Positions 7,444 to 15,700 are shown, counted from the stretch's first letter. The stretch is 30,890 nucleotides of DNA from JAFARZ01 sp035651595 (GCA_035651595.1 DASRFJ010000058.1:1-30890); one strand, 5' to 3'. Notes: generated by a model from the sequence alone, not told the origin. Made by a program: numbers and translations.

Positions 7444-8609
7444 CGTCGTTCCCCCCACAGCACGAAAACCGGGTTCTGCGCGGCGAGCCGGTGCGTGCCA
7501 TTCGGCAGCCCGGCCAGCCGCGACGCCTGAAGCTGGACGCCGTCGACCCGGTAGTCCAGGGCCTGGAGCACGGTGCTCACCGCGCCGACCCGGTCCACGG
7601 CGGCGATCGTGACGACAACCCGCTCCGGATCGCCCGCCCGGACGGTCTGCTCCATGGTCGTGCCGTCGCCCCCGCCGGCGAAGATCGCGTCGGGGTGCGG
7701 CAGGTTTGCCAGTGCGTCGGGCGCTTTGCCGGGCACGACGCGCAGCAGCACGCCGTGTGCGGCGGCGTTGCGGCGGATCCGGGCGCACTGGTCACGATCC
7801 TGCTCGACCGCGACCACCCAGGCGCCGAACCTGGCGCACTCGACCGCGACCGAACCGGAGCCGGCGCCGATGTCCCAGATCACCCGGCCCGGTCCGGGAC
7901 CGAGCCGGGCCAGGACGAACGCGCGCACCTCGGATTTGGTGATCATCGAGTCCCGGTGCTCGAACGCGTCCTCGGGCAGCGCCCAGCCGCGCGGCGCGCC
8001 GGTGTGCCCGGCCAGCCAGCGCGGCGTTTTTGCCGATGTGCTCTCCGCTAGTGCGATGAGGACATTGGGCTCAGCGGGATCGCGGTCGCCGTACTCGGTG
8101 ACTCGTTCCAGGTCGGTACCGAGGCGTTCCGCCACATAGACGGTCCGGCCCTCGGCGCGCAGCGCGTGGCCGAGTTCGCGCGCGGCGCCAGGCGCGGTGA
8201 GGATCGCCGCCTTGGGGTGCGCGAGGGCGGCGGCCAACGCCTGGCGCGGGTCCCGGCCGTGCGCGGAGATCACCAGCGCATCGTCCCAGTCCAGGCCCAG
8301 GTGGCCGAAGGCAAGCGCGACCGAGGACAGGGCCGGCACCACCGCGGGCTCCGCGCCGCGAGCCCGGATCGCGCGCACGATGCCGAAGAACCCAGGGTCG
8401 CCGGACGCGAGCACTACCACGTGGCCTTCTGTCGCCAGGATCGTGTCGAGGGCGTCGTCCAGGTTCTTCAGCTCGACGCGCTCGGCGCCGGGCGGGAGTT
8501 CCACCGCGTCGAGGTGCCGTGGGGCGCCGAGGACCCTTGTTGCCTGGGCGAGCGCGTGCGCCGCCCGCGGCCGCGGGGGCGACCCGTCGCAGCCGATCAC
8601 GGTGATCAT
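7440..8609 (-). CDS. cobL: CobL (CbiE-CbiT fusion), precorrin-6B C5,15-methyltransferase/decarboxylase
   Basis: The protein has 389 residues, the usual CobL length. Residues 1-205 are the CbiE-type methyltransferase (VIGCDG at 4-9, VLASGDPGFFGI at 66-77, ISAHGRD at 114-120). Residues 215-389 are CbiT, a Rossmann SAM methyltransferase (SMITKSEVRA at 221-230, WDIGAGSGSVAVE at 245-257, FAGGG at 310-314). It adds methyl groups at C-5 and C-15 and decarboxylates the C-12 acetate side chain. The ATG at 8609 overlaps the cbiD stop by four bases. The domain order CbiE then CbiT is the standard fusion. Confidence 0.96.
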   Translation of the reverse strand: MITVIGCDGSPPRPRAAHALAQATRVLGAPRHLDAVELPPGAERVELKNLDDALDTILATEGHVVVLASGDPGFFGIVRAIRARGAEPAVVPALSSVALAFGHLGLDWDDALVISAHGRDPRQALAAALAHPKAAILTAPGAARELGHALRAEGRTVYVAERLGTDLERVTEYGDRDPAEPNVLIALAESTSAKTPRWLAGHTGAPRGWALPEDAFEHRDSMITKSEVRAFVLARLGPGPGRVIWDIGAGSGSVAVECARFGAWVVAVEQDRDQCARIRRNAAAHGVLLRVVPGKAPDALANLPHPDAIFAGGGDGTTMEQTVRAGDPERVVVTIAAVDRVGAVSTVLQALDYRVDGVQLQASRLAGLPNGTHRLAAQNPVFVLWGERR

Positions 8610-9805
8610 TGCCGCGGTCCCCCCGTCCGGGGGGACCCTCCCCCCGGAACCCCCCTGCCCGACCGGGGGGACCCTCCCCCCGGCACCCCCCTGGATACGG
8701 CGATCCGGTTCCGGCCGGTGAAGTCCACCATGATCACCTGGACCGGCAGGCCGGAGAACCGGCCGAGCACTTCGGCCGCGCGTTCGCATAGTTCTGTGCC
8801 GGCGGCGGGCAAGAGATCGTTGCACTCCCAGAGTTCGGCCGCGTGGCGCGCGGTGTTCGCGGCGGCGACCTCGCCGGCGAGTTCCGCGGTCCCGCCTATC
8901 GTGAGGGTGATGTCGCGCAGCAGATCGAGGGACACCTTCGAGCGGGTGTAGTGCGTCATCACCACGCCGGCCGCCAGCTTGGTGAGCTTGCCCGCCATGC
9001 CGACGAACACGACGCGGCGCAGGCCGTGCTCGACGGCCCGCCGCAGCGCGGCGCCGGTGAAGTCGCCCACCTCGACGAAGCACACTTCGGGCAGGTCCGG
9101 CAGCAGCGCCATGGCGCCCTGCTCGGTGCGGCCGCCGGTGCACAGCACGACCGTGTCCTCGCCCTGCGCCGCGAGCACGGAGATGGCCTGCTCCACGCTG
9201 GCCCGCCACGACGCGGTGGAGAACGGGCGGACGATGCCGGTGGTGCCGAGGATCGAGATGCCGCCGATGATGCCGAGCCGCGCGTTCGTGGTCTTGCGCG
9301 CCATCACCTCGCCGTCCGGGACGGAGATCACCACCCGGACTCCGCGGCTGGCCAGGTCGACCGCCTCGCCGACCGATTGCGTGATCATCGCGCGCGGCAC
9401 CGGATTGATCGCCGGGCCGCCGACCTCCAGCCCGAGCCCGGGCTTGGTGACGACGCCGACGCCGACGCCGCCGTCCAGCTCGAGGCCGGCCTCGTCCCGC
9501 CAGCGCACGGCGGCGGTCAGCCGCGCGCTGTCGGTGACGTCCGGGTCGTCGCCGGCGTCCTTGACCACGACGGCCTCCGCCGTTTGCCGTTTCATGACGC
9601 AGTCCGCCACCGGGAACCGGACCCGCCGGCCGGACGGCAGGCCGATCTCCACGGTCCGCTGGACTTCGCCGGTGTCGAGCGCGGTCACCGCGGCCTTGGC
9701 GGCCGCCGCCGCGCAGGTGCCGGTCGTCCAGCCGGTGCGCAGCGCCTTGGCGCGGACCTTCGCGGTGCGCGGCAGGTCCGGCTCGCGGATCTCCGGCCCG
9801 GTCAC
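8606..9805 (-). CDS. cbiD: Cobalt-precorrin-5B C1-methyltransferase CbiD
   Basis: The protein has 399 residues from a GTG at 9805. That GTG overlaps the cobI-cobM stop (GTGA) and has a GGGGAG site seven bases upstream. The CbiD hallmark LRTGWTTGTCAAAAAKAA is near residues 22-39, with the later motifs GGISILGTTGIVRPFS, MAGKLTKLAAG and HYTRS. It methylates C-1 using SAM, the step done by CobF in the aerobic route; no cobF is seen in the window. The last 28 residues are an extra tail made of two near-identical 12-residue units (GVPGGGSPR...), encoded by a GC-rich 36-base tandem repeat. That tail is unlikely to be part of the catalytic fold. Confidence 0.95.
   Translation of the reverse strand: MTGPEIREPDLPRTAKVRAKALRTGWTTGTCAAAAAKAAVTALDTGEVQRTVEIGLPSGRRVRFPVADCVMKRQTAEAVVVKDAGDDPDVTDSARLTAAVRWRDEAGLELDGGVGVGVVTKPGLGLEVGGPAINPVPRAMITQSVGEAVDLASRGVRVVISVPDGEVMARKTTNARLGIIGGISILGTTGIVRPFSTASWRASVEQAISVLAAQGEDTVVLCTGGRTEQGAMALLPDLPEVCFVEVGDFTGAALRRAVEHGLRRVVFVGMAGKLTKLAAGVVMTHYTRSKVSLDLLRDITLTIGGTAELAGEVAAANTARHAAELWECNDLLPAAGTELCERAAEVLGRFSGLPVQVIMVDFTGRNRIAVSRGVPGGGSPRSGRGVPGGGSPRTGGPRQ
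8627..8698. repeat. 36-base tandem repeat, two copies, encoding the CbiD tail
   Basis: Two copies start at 8627 and 8663, differing at a few positions (first copy ..CCCGGAACCCC.., second ..CCCGGCACCCC..). The period is a multiple of three, so the CbiD frame is kept, and the repeat encodes GVPGGGSPRSGR twice. It resembles in style the C-rich repeats at 2.0-2.2 and 19.5-19.7 kb. Confidence 0.85.
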
Positions 9806-11511
9806 GGTCTGCTCCCCCGCAGTTCCAGCCGCGCCGCCCGGTCCGCCTTGCGGTGCCCGTGGAAATGCCCGGGGTGGTACAGGTGCGACCGGCTTCCGCC
9901 GGCCGCCAGGCCCGGGCCGACCAGGACAAGCGTGTGCTTCCACAGCTTGTGCCCGCGGATCGTCCCGGCCAGGTCCGCAAGCGCGCAGTGCAGGATCAGC
10001 TCGTCCGGCCAGGTCACCTGGAACGCGACCACGCACGGCGTGTCCGCTGGGTAGCCGCCCGCGAGCAGCTCATCCTGCAGTTGCCCGGAACGCGCGGCGG
10101 ACAGGAACAGCGCCATCGTCGTGCCGTGCCGGGCGAAGTCGGCCACCCGCTCGCCGGGCGGCATCGGCGTCTTGCCGCCACCCAGCCGGGTGAGGATCAC
10201 CGACTGGGCGACCTCCGGGATCGTCAGCTCGCGCCCGATCCGGGCGGCAACCGCGGTGAAGCTGGAGACGCCCGGCACGATCTCGGTCGCCAGGCCGAGC
10301 CGCTCGCACTGTTCGAGCTGCTCCTGGATCGCGCCCCACAGCGACGGGTCGCCGGAGTGCACCCGAGCCACCCGCAGCCCGTCGCGCGCGGCCCGCTCGT
10401 AATATGGCAGCACGCCCTCCATCGGCAGCGCGGCCGAATCGACGATCTCCGCACCGGCCGCGGCATGCCGCGGCACGTCCGGGTGCACCAGGCTGGACGC
10501 CCAGATCACGATGTCCGCCGCCCTGATCGTCCGGGCTCCGCGCAACGTCAGCAGGTCCGCCGCCCCCGGCCCCGCCCCCACAAACGCAACCGTCCCCCGA
10601 CGCTCCCCGCCAGAACGCCCCTCGTGCGCCTCCCCGTCCGCGTCGTTGTGGCAACCACGCGCATAGAGCCGCGTGGTTGCCGCAACCACGCGATTCGCCA
10701 AGCTGCTACCGGCGCCCGGGCTGCGCAGGGCAGGGACGATAAGCGTAGACAAATACGGAATGTCGGATATGTGCGCGGGAGTGGCTTGGGGTGCGGGGGG
10801 TGCGGGGGGTGCGGGCTCGGGGAGGAGGGTGCCGGCGGGGGTGATGTGTTCGCCGGGGAGGCCTAGCCGGGCGCCGATGACGGCGCCGTCTAGGCGGCCA
10901 GCCGCGGCCAGGCGGGCGCGGAGCGCGGCGGGGGGCGGGCTGGCTTTGGCGCCCAGCTTGTAGCCGACGACGGCGCCGCCGTGCGCAAGCGCCTGGTCGA
11001 GGACTTCGGGGCTGGCGTTGAGCGGGACCAGGGTGAGCGGCTCGGTGCCTTCGGCCAGGGAGATGCCGGAGCGGGAGGCGAGATCCTGCATGGCGGTGAT
11101 GCCGGCCACGGTCGCCACCTGGACGTCTGGCACCAGCTCGCGGACGGTCTGCGCTAGGTAGCTGAACGTCGAGTACAGGTTGGGGTCCCCGAGCGTGCCG
11201 AACGCGACCGTCACCGCCCCGCCGTCGAACTCGGCGGCGACCGCGGCGGCGGCGTCCCGCCACGCCGCGGCCCGGCGCGGGGTGACGCCGCCGGTGTCGT
11301 CGAGCGCGAACTCCAGCCGCTTGACCCGATTGTCGTCCACGTACGCGCGGACGATGCTCTCCGCCCGCCCCGGCTCGCCCGGATTAGCTAGCAGAGCGCC
11401 GCCGAGCACGGGGACCACGACGACGTCGGCCTCGCGCAACACACGCACGGCCTTCATCGTGACGAGTTCCGGGTCGCCCGGGCCCATACCGACACCGATC
11501 AGCGTCTTCAT
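9802..11511 (-). CDS. cobI-cobM: CobI-CobM fusion: precorrin-2 C20-methyltransferase / precorrin-4 C11-methyltransferase
   Basis: The protein has 569 residues with two tetrapyrrole methylases. Residues 1-265 are CobI/CbiL (IGVGMGPGDPELVTMKA at 5-21, TLGDPNLYSTFSYL at 106-119, GITAMQ at 137-142). Residues 306-550 are CobM/CbiF (FVGAGPGAADLLTLRGA at 310-326, SLVHPDV at 340-346, VHSGDPSLWGAIQEQL at 384-399, PGVSSFTA at 413-420, SHLYHPGHFH at 542-551). They add methyls at C-20 and C-11, which are non-consecutive steps. Linker residues 266-305 are low complexity and are partly encoded by a DNA palindrome at 10650-10692. The ATG at 11511 overlaps the cobB stop (ATGA); an ATG at 11520 is possible. 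CobI-CobJ fusions are known in mycobacteria, but I do not recall CobI-CobM as a standard architecture. Confidence 0.95.
   Translation of the reverse strand: MKTLIGVGMGPGDPELVTMKAVRVLREADVVVVPVLGGALLANPGEPGRAESIVRAYVDDNRVKRLEFALDDTGGVTPRRAAAWRDAAAAVAAEFDGGAVTVAFGTLGDPNLYSTFSYLAQTVRELVPDVQVATVAGITAMQDLASRSGISLAEGTEPLTLVPLNASPEVLDQALAHGGAVVGYKLGAKASPPPAALRARLAAAGRLDGAVIGARLGLPGEHITPAGTLLPEPAPPAPPAPQATPAHISDIPYLSTLIVPALRSPGAGSSLANRVVAATTRLYARGCHNDADGEAHEGRSGGERRGTVAFVGAGPGAADLLTLRGARTIRAADIVIWASSLVHPDVPRHAAAGAEIVDSAALPMEGVLPYYERAARDGLRVARVHSGDPSLWGAIQEQLEQCERLGLATEIVPGVSSFTAVAARIGRELTIPEVAQSVILTRLGGGKTPMPPGERVADFARHGTTMALFLSAARSGQLQDELLAGGYPADTPCVVAFQVTWPDELILHCALADLAGTIRGHKLWKHTLVLVGPGLAAGGSRSHLYHPGHFHGHRKADRAARLELRGSRP
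10650..10692. repeat. Nested palindrome inside the cobI-cobM linker
   Basis: GGCAACCACGCG (10650-10661) and its exact complement CGCGTGGTTGCC (10670-10681) flank an 8-base loop. A third copy of GCAACCACGCG at 10682-10692 forms a second perfect inverted repeat with the middle arm, with one spacer base. It encodes residues 274-287 of the fusion protein, exactly in the interdomain linker. A palindrome that can be read through in frame recalls palindromic elements inserted in genes elsewhere, but no second copy was seen in this window. Confidence 0.8.
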
Positions 11512-12875
11512 GAGGCACATGCCGCCACGAACCGGGCCGCCGCGGCGGGGTGGCCGGCCCAGTGAGTGTGCAGGTAGGAGGCCACGACCGAGCCCTTGAC
11601 GTGACCCTCTGGCCCGCCCGGCTCCAGGCACCACGCGGGCTGGGAACCTGACGCGGCGGCGGTGCGGTGGAACTCATGGCCGCGAACCACGTCGCCGGCC
11701 TGAGCGACGGGCGAGTCGGTGAGCGCCCGGGCCCGGCGGTAGCCGAGGGTCAGCGACGGCGTCATCGTGGCGTCGACGTCGAGTACGCCGCACATCGGCC
11801 GGCGGTCGAGCGATCGCGCCAGGTACAGGAGCCCGGCGCATTCGGCCGCCACCGGTGCGCCGCTCGCGGCGAGCGCGGCGACCCGGGCGCGCAGCCGCTC
11901 GTTGGCGGACAGTTCCGCCGCGTGCACCTCGGGGAAACCGCCGCCGATGATCAGGCCATCCGTCCCGTCCGGCAGGTCCTCGTCGCGCAGCGGATCTACC
12001 CGCGTGACTTCCGCCCCGGCGGCCTCGAGCAACTCCACTTGCTCGGTGTACCCAAATGTAAACGCCGCCCCACCCGCCACAGCCACCCGCACGGCCCTGC
12101 GGCCATCCGGGGGGCCCACGCGGGGCGGGGCGGGATCCCAGGCTGGCCCCGGGAGGGGCGGCGAGTGGCGAGCCAGCGCCAGCAGGGCTGCTAGGTCGCA
12201 CGACTGGGCCACGAGCGCGGCTAGGTGGGCGATTGTGGCGGCGGCTGACGTGTGGCGTTCGGCAGCGGGGATCAGGCCCAGGTGGCGGGAGGGGGTGACG
12301 ATGCGGTCGGTGCGGCGGATGGCGCCGAAGACCGGGAGGCCGAGCGGAGCGAGCGCATCCCGGAGCAGGCGTTCGTGGCGTTCGGAGCCGACGCGGTTGA
12401 GGATGAGGCCGGCCAGCGGGCTGTGCGGATCGAACGCGGCGAAGCCGGCGACCAGAGCGGCCACCGAACGCCCGGCCTTCGACGCGTCGAGGACCAGGAT
12501 GACCGGCGCGCGCAGCAGCCGTGCGACGTGTGCCGTGGAGCCGAAGTCGGGGCTCGAGCGTGACACCACCCCTCGTTCGGAGAGACCATCGAAGTAACCC
12601 ATCACCCCCTCCACCACCGCCACTTGCGCACCGGCCGCACCATGCGCGAACAGGGGCGCCACAAGTTCCTCGCCGCACAAGACCGGGTCCAGGTTCCGTG
12701 CCGGGCGGCCGGTGGCGATCGCGTGGTACGACGGGTCGATGTAGTCCGGGCCGACCTTGTGGCCGGATACCACCAGGCCACGGGCGCGGAACGCCGCCAT
12801 CAGGCCGCACGCGACCGTGGTTTTGCCGCTGCCGGAGGCGGGGGCAGCCAGCACCAGGCGCGGGATCGTTACCAC
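11508..12875 (-). CDS. cobB: Cobyrinate a,c-diamide synthase (CobB/CbiA)
   Basis: The protein has 455 residues from a GTG at 12875, backed by AAGGGG about seven bases upstream. The N-terminal ATPase half shows LAAPASGSGKTT (9-20), HKVGPDYIDPSYH (39-51) and VEGVMGYFDG (88-97). The C-terminal class I glutamine amidotransferase half has IIGGGFPEVHA (309-319), the nucleophile in AAECAGLLYLA (C346) and a terminal SYLHTHW with a catalytic histidine at about 436. It amidates the a and c side chains with glutamine and ATP. It overlaps cobO by 7 bases and cobI-cobM by 4. Whether the substrate contains cobalt (CbiA) or not (CobB) cannot be told from sequence. Confidence 0.96.
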   Translation of the reverse strand: MVTIPRLVLAAPASGSGKTTVACGLMAAFRARGLVVSGHKVGPDYIDPSYHAIATGRPARNLDPVLCGEELVAPLFAHGAAGAQVAVVEGVMGYFDGLSERGVVSRSSPDFGSTAHVARLLRAPVILVLDASKAGRSVAALVAGFAAFDPHSPLAGLILNRVGSERHERLLRDALAPLGLPVFGAIRRTDRIVTPSRHLGLIPAAERHTSAAATIAHLAALVAQSCDLAALLALARHSPPLPGPAWDPAPPRVGPPDGRRAVRVAVAGGAAFTFGYTEQVELLEAAGAEVTRVDPLRDEDLPDGTDGLIIGGGFPEVHAAELSANERLRARVAALAASGAPVAAECAGLLYLARSLDRRPMCGVLDVDATMTPSLTLGYRRARALTDSPVAQAGDVVRGHEFHRTAAASGSQPAWCLEPGGPEGHVKGSVVASYLHTHWAGHPAAAARFVAACAS

Positions 12876-13465
12876 TCGATCCCCTTCTGCCCCTTCTGCC
12901 CCGCGTCCATCGGGTGCTTGACCTTGGTCATCTCGGTGACCAGGTCGGCGGCTTCGAGCAGCTTCGGGTGCGCGTCGCGGCCGGTGATGACCACGTGCTG
13001 GGCGCCAGGACGGGCGCTCAGGGTCGCGAGCACGTCCTCGACGTCGACCCAGCCCCATTTGATCGGGTAGGTGAACTCGTCGAGCACGTACAGGCGGTAG
13101 GTCTGCGCGGCGAGGTCACGGGCGATCTGCGCCCAGCCTTCGGCCGCCTGCTCGGCGTGGTCGGCCTGGTCGCGTTGGATCCAGGACCAGCCCTCGCCCA
13201 TCTTGTGCCAGGTGACCGGCCCGCCCTGGCCGGTCGCGCCGAGCGTGCGCAGGGCGTTCTCCTCGCCGACCCGCCACTTGGCGGACTTGACGAACTGGAA
13301 CACGCCGACCGGCCAGCCCTGGTTCCACGCGCGCAGCGCCAGGCCGAACGCGGCGGTCGACTTCCCCTTGCCCGGCCCGGTGTGCACGATCAGCAGCGGG
13401 CGGTTGCGGCGCTGCTTCGTCGTGAGACCGTCGTCCGGGATCTGCGCCGGCGTGCCTTGGGGCAT
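12869..13465 (-). CDS. cobO: Corrinoid adenosyltransferase CobO
   Basis: The protein has 198 residues, the usual CobO/BtuR length. The P-loop HTGPGKGKST is at residues 28-37, inverted in function as in this family, which transfers adenosyl from ATP to Co(I) corrinoid. Typical later motifs are VFQFVKSAKW, LYVLDEFTYP and VVITGRDAHP. The ATG at 13465 is two bases after the chelatase stop, and its end overlaps cobB. It comes early in the operon, next to cobB, as in many actinobacteria. It is cytosolic with no signal peptide. Confidence 0.97.
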   Translation of the reverse strand: MPQGTPAQIPDDGLTTKQRRNRPLLIVHTGPGKGKSTAAFGLALRAWNQGWPVGVFQFVKSAKWRVGEENALRTLGATGQGGPVTWHKMGEGWSWIQRDQADHAEQAAEGWAQIARDLAAQTYRLYVLDEFTYPIKWGWVDVEDVLATLSARPGAQHVVITGRDAHPKLLEAADLVTEMTKVKHPMDAGQKGQKGIEW

Positions 13466-13467
13466 GA

Positions 13468-15474
13468 TCAGGCCGCCTTTAGGGCAGAACGGCGGAGGTC
13501 CTCCAGACTGAGGACCGGGGCGTTGAGCAAGGTGGCCAGACGGGCGGCCAGGCCGAGGCGGACGACGGAGTTCTCGCAGTCGACCACGACCGACGCGGTG
13601 CCGCGCAGCATGGCGACGGCTTTGCGCAGGTCAGCATCGGTACCCGAGGTCGCGCGGCCGTCGGTGACCAGGACGAGCAGGGGTCTGCGGCGGGGATCGC
13701 GGAGGCGTTCGGCGGCCAGGACGGCTGCGGCCTCGGCCAGGCCGGCGGCGAGCGGCGTCCGGCCCCCGGTGGGCAGCGCGGCCAGGCGGCGGGCGGCGGC
13801 CTCGACCGACGAGGTGGGAGGCAGGGTGCGTTCGGCGGTGCTGCCGCGGAAGGTGACAAGCCCGACCTTGTCGCGGCGCTGATAGGCGTCGAGCAGCAGG
13901 GACAGGATCGCTGCTTTCACGACGCGCATCCGCTCGCGGGCCGCCATCGAGCCGCTGGCGTCCACGACAAACAGCACCAGGTTCCCCTCACGTCCCTCGC
14001 GTACCGCCTCCCGGAGGCTGCCTGGTGTGATGGTGAGCGCGTTGACACGGTCTAGTGGGCTCAACTGCGCAATCGGCATGCTGGGCGGCCGGGCTGTCGC
14101 GGCGGCCGCGCGGATCGTGGCGGGGAGGTGGAGCGGGAAGCGGCGGGTGACGGGGATGCGGACCGCGACGGTGCGGCCGGACGGGCCGCGGGCGGCGGAG
14201 CGGCGGCCGGGGCTGCCTTCGCCGGTGCCCGGCACGGTGAGCAGACGGGCGCGGAACGGGGCGGCGGGGGGCAGCGTGGCGGTTCGCTGCTGGCCGGCGG
14301 CTGCCGGTGCTCGCTGGGAGGTGGCGTTTTCTTCGGCGGCGGGCTGACCGCCGCCGCCGTCCGGGCCGTCGGGTCCGTCGGGTCGGTCGGGGTCGTCGTC
14401 GGGCGGGCCGTCGGGGTTGGTCGCGTCGTCGAGGGCCTCGTCGAGGGCCTGCTCGTCCAGGCCAGGGGCGTCGAAGGGGTCGCGGCGGCGGCGATGCGGG
14501 AGGGCGAGGCGGGCCGCGGTGCGGACGTCCTCCGTGGTGACGACGTCGCGGCCGTGCCAGGCGGCGAGCGCGATCGCGGTCCGCGCGGTCACCAAGTCGG
14601 CGCGCATGCCGTCCACGCCGAACGCGCCGCAGACCGCGCAGATCTGGCGGAGCGCGGCGTCCGGCAGGACCACGGCGCCGAGCCGGTCCCGGGCGGCGGC
14701 GACCTGGGCGGCGAGCGCGGCCGTCTCGGCGGCGAATCGGTTCGCGAACGAGGCAGGGTCGGCCTCGAAGGCGAGCCTGCGGCGGACGACCTCCGCGCGT
14801 TCTGCCGGGTCGCGGCTGGCAGCGACCTCGACGGTCAGCCCGAACCGGTCGAGCAGCTGCGGGCGCAGCTCGCCTTCCTCCGGATTCATGGTGCCGACGA
14901 GCAGGAAGCGCGCCGCGTGCCGGACCGAGACGCCCTCGCGCTCCACGTAGTTGACGCCCAGCGCGGCGGCGTCCAGCAGCAGGTCGACCAGATGGTCGTG
15001 CAGCAGGTTGACCTCGTCGACGTACAGCACGCCACGGTGCGCGTCGGCCAGCAGGCCGGGCTGGAACGCGGTGACGCCGCTGGTCAGCACCCGCTCGATG
15101 TCCAGCGAGCCGGTCAGCCGGTCCTCGGTGGCGCCCACCGGCAGCTCCGCCAGCGTGACCGCCCGCAGTTCCACGGCGTAGCCGCCTGGATGCGGTGGCT
15201 GTCTGGCGTGCGGGCCGGACGGGCAGTCCGGGTCGGGCGCGGCCGGGTCGCAGGAGTAGCGGCAGCCTGCGATCACCGGCACCGGCGGGAGCAGGGCGGC
15301 CAGCCCGCGCACCACGGTGGACTTCGCAGTGCCCTTCTCGCCGCGCACGAGCACGCCACCGATGGTCGGGGACACCGCGTTGAGCAGCAGCGCCAGCTTG
15401 AGGTCGGCCATGCCGACGATGCCCGCGAACGGGTAGCCGCCCGGTGTCGCCGGATATCCGGCAGCCGTTGTCAT
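13468..15474 (-). CDS. Mg-chelatase-like ChlI/ChlD fusion (AAA+ plus VWA), putative cobaltochelatase subunit
   Basis: The protein has 668 residues. Residues 14-350 are an AAA+ ChlI-like ATPase with Walker A RGEKGTAKST (44-53), Walker B VLYVDEVNLL (149-158), and a cysteine cluster C71, C75, C84. An acidic Asp/Pro/Gly linker follows near 395-430. The C-terminal VWA domain has a MIDAS-type motif VDASGSM and later TDGRATSGTD. Such proteins power the large CobN or ChlH chelatase subunit with ATP. No CobN lies in the window, so its partner would be encoded elsewhere. The ATG at 15474 follows an AGGGAAGGAA site. It is the first gene after the cobalamin riboswitch. Its presence beside CbiX means two metal-insertion systems are represented. 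Confidence 0.92.
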   Translation of the reverse strand: MTTAAGYPATPGGYPFAGIVGMADLKLALLLNAVSPTIGGVLVRGEKGTAKSTVVRGLAALLPPVPVIAGCRYSCDPAAPDPDCPSGPHARQPPHPGGYAVELRAVTLAELPVGATEDRLTGSLDIERVLTSGVTAFQPGLLADAHRGVLYVDEVNLLHDHLVDLLLDAAALGVNYVEREGVSVRHAARFLLVGTMNPEEGELRPQLLDRFGLTVEVAASRDPAERAEVVRRRLAFEADPASFANRFAAETAALAAQVAAARDRLGAVVLPDAALRQICAVCGAFGVDGMRADLVTARTAIALAAWHGRDVVTTEDVRTAARLALPHRRRRDPFDAPGLDEQALDEALDDATNPDGPPDDDPDRPDGPDGPDGGGGQPAAEENATSQRAPAAAGQQRTATLPPAAPFRARLLTVPGTGEGSPGRRSAARGPSGRTVAVRIPVTRRFPLHLPATIRAAAATARPPSMPIAQLSPLDRVNALTITPGSLREAVREGREGNLVLFVVDASGSMAARERMRVVKAAILSLLLDAYQRRDKVGLVTFRGSTAERTLPPTSSVEAAARRLAALPTGGRTPLAAGLAEAAAVLAAERLRDPRRRPLLVLVTDGRATSGTDADLRKAVAMLRGTASVVVDCENSVVRLGLAARLATLLNAPVLSLEDLRRSALKAA

Positions 15475-15527
15475 CGAGCCTTGTTCCTTCCCTCGCCAGG
15501 GTTCCGCGCCCTCAGTCCGGAAAACAG

Positions 15528-15700
15528 GGCAGCCGGAGTCTCCTGGCTCCCGGATCGATGCTCGCCCTGGCCTTCCCGTCACCCGGCCTGGCGGCTGGGC
15601 GACGGTGGCTTGATCAGGGGTCACTCCCCGGTCACAGTTGCGGGACAGCCCCGGATTCGCACCGGCGTTCCTCCGCGTTGCTACCTCAGCACAGCATGAC
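15528..15700 (-). promoter_or_regulatory. Cobalamin riboswitch
   Basis: Read on the minus strand, this leader has the conserved cobalamin-aptamer blocks in order. First come GGAACGCCGGTGCGAATCC and GCTGTCCCGC, then a B12 box GCAACTGT (in plus coordinates 15632-15641 including flanks; the usual form is GCCACTGT). Further on is GGAGCCAGGAGAC (plus 15538-15550). It lies about 60 bases before the ATG of the chelatase gene and would shut down the cobalamin operon when adenosylcobalamin is plentiful. I see no U-tract terminator after it, so control by masking the ribosome site is more likely, as is common in actinobacteria. The upstream promoter was not resolved. Confidence 0.95.

Noticed and set aside
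14128..15699. 523-residue plus-strand frame opposite the ChlI/ChlD gene and riboswitch
   Set aside because: It runs antisense to a well-supported AAA/VWA gene and through the riboswitch, and its composition is Gly/Arg/Val filler with no domain.
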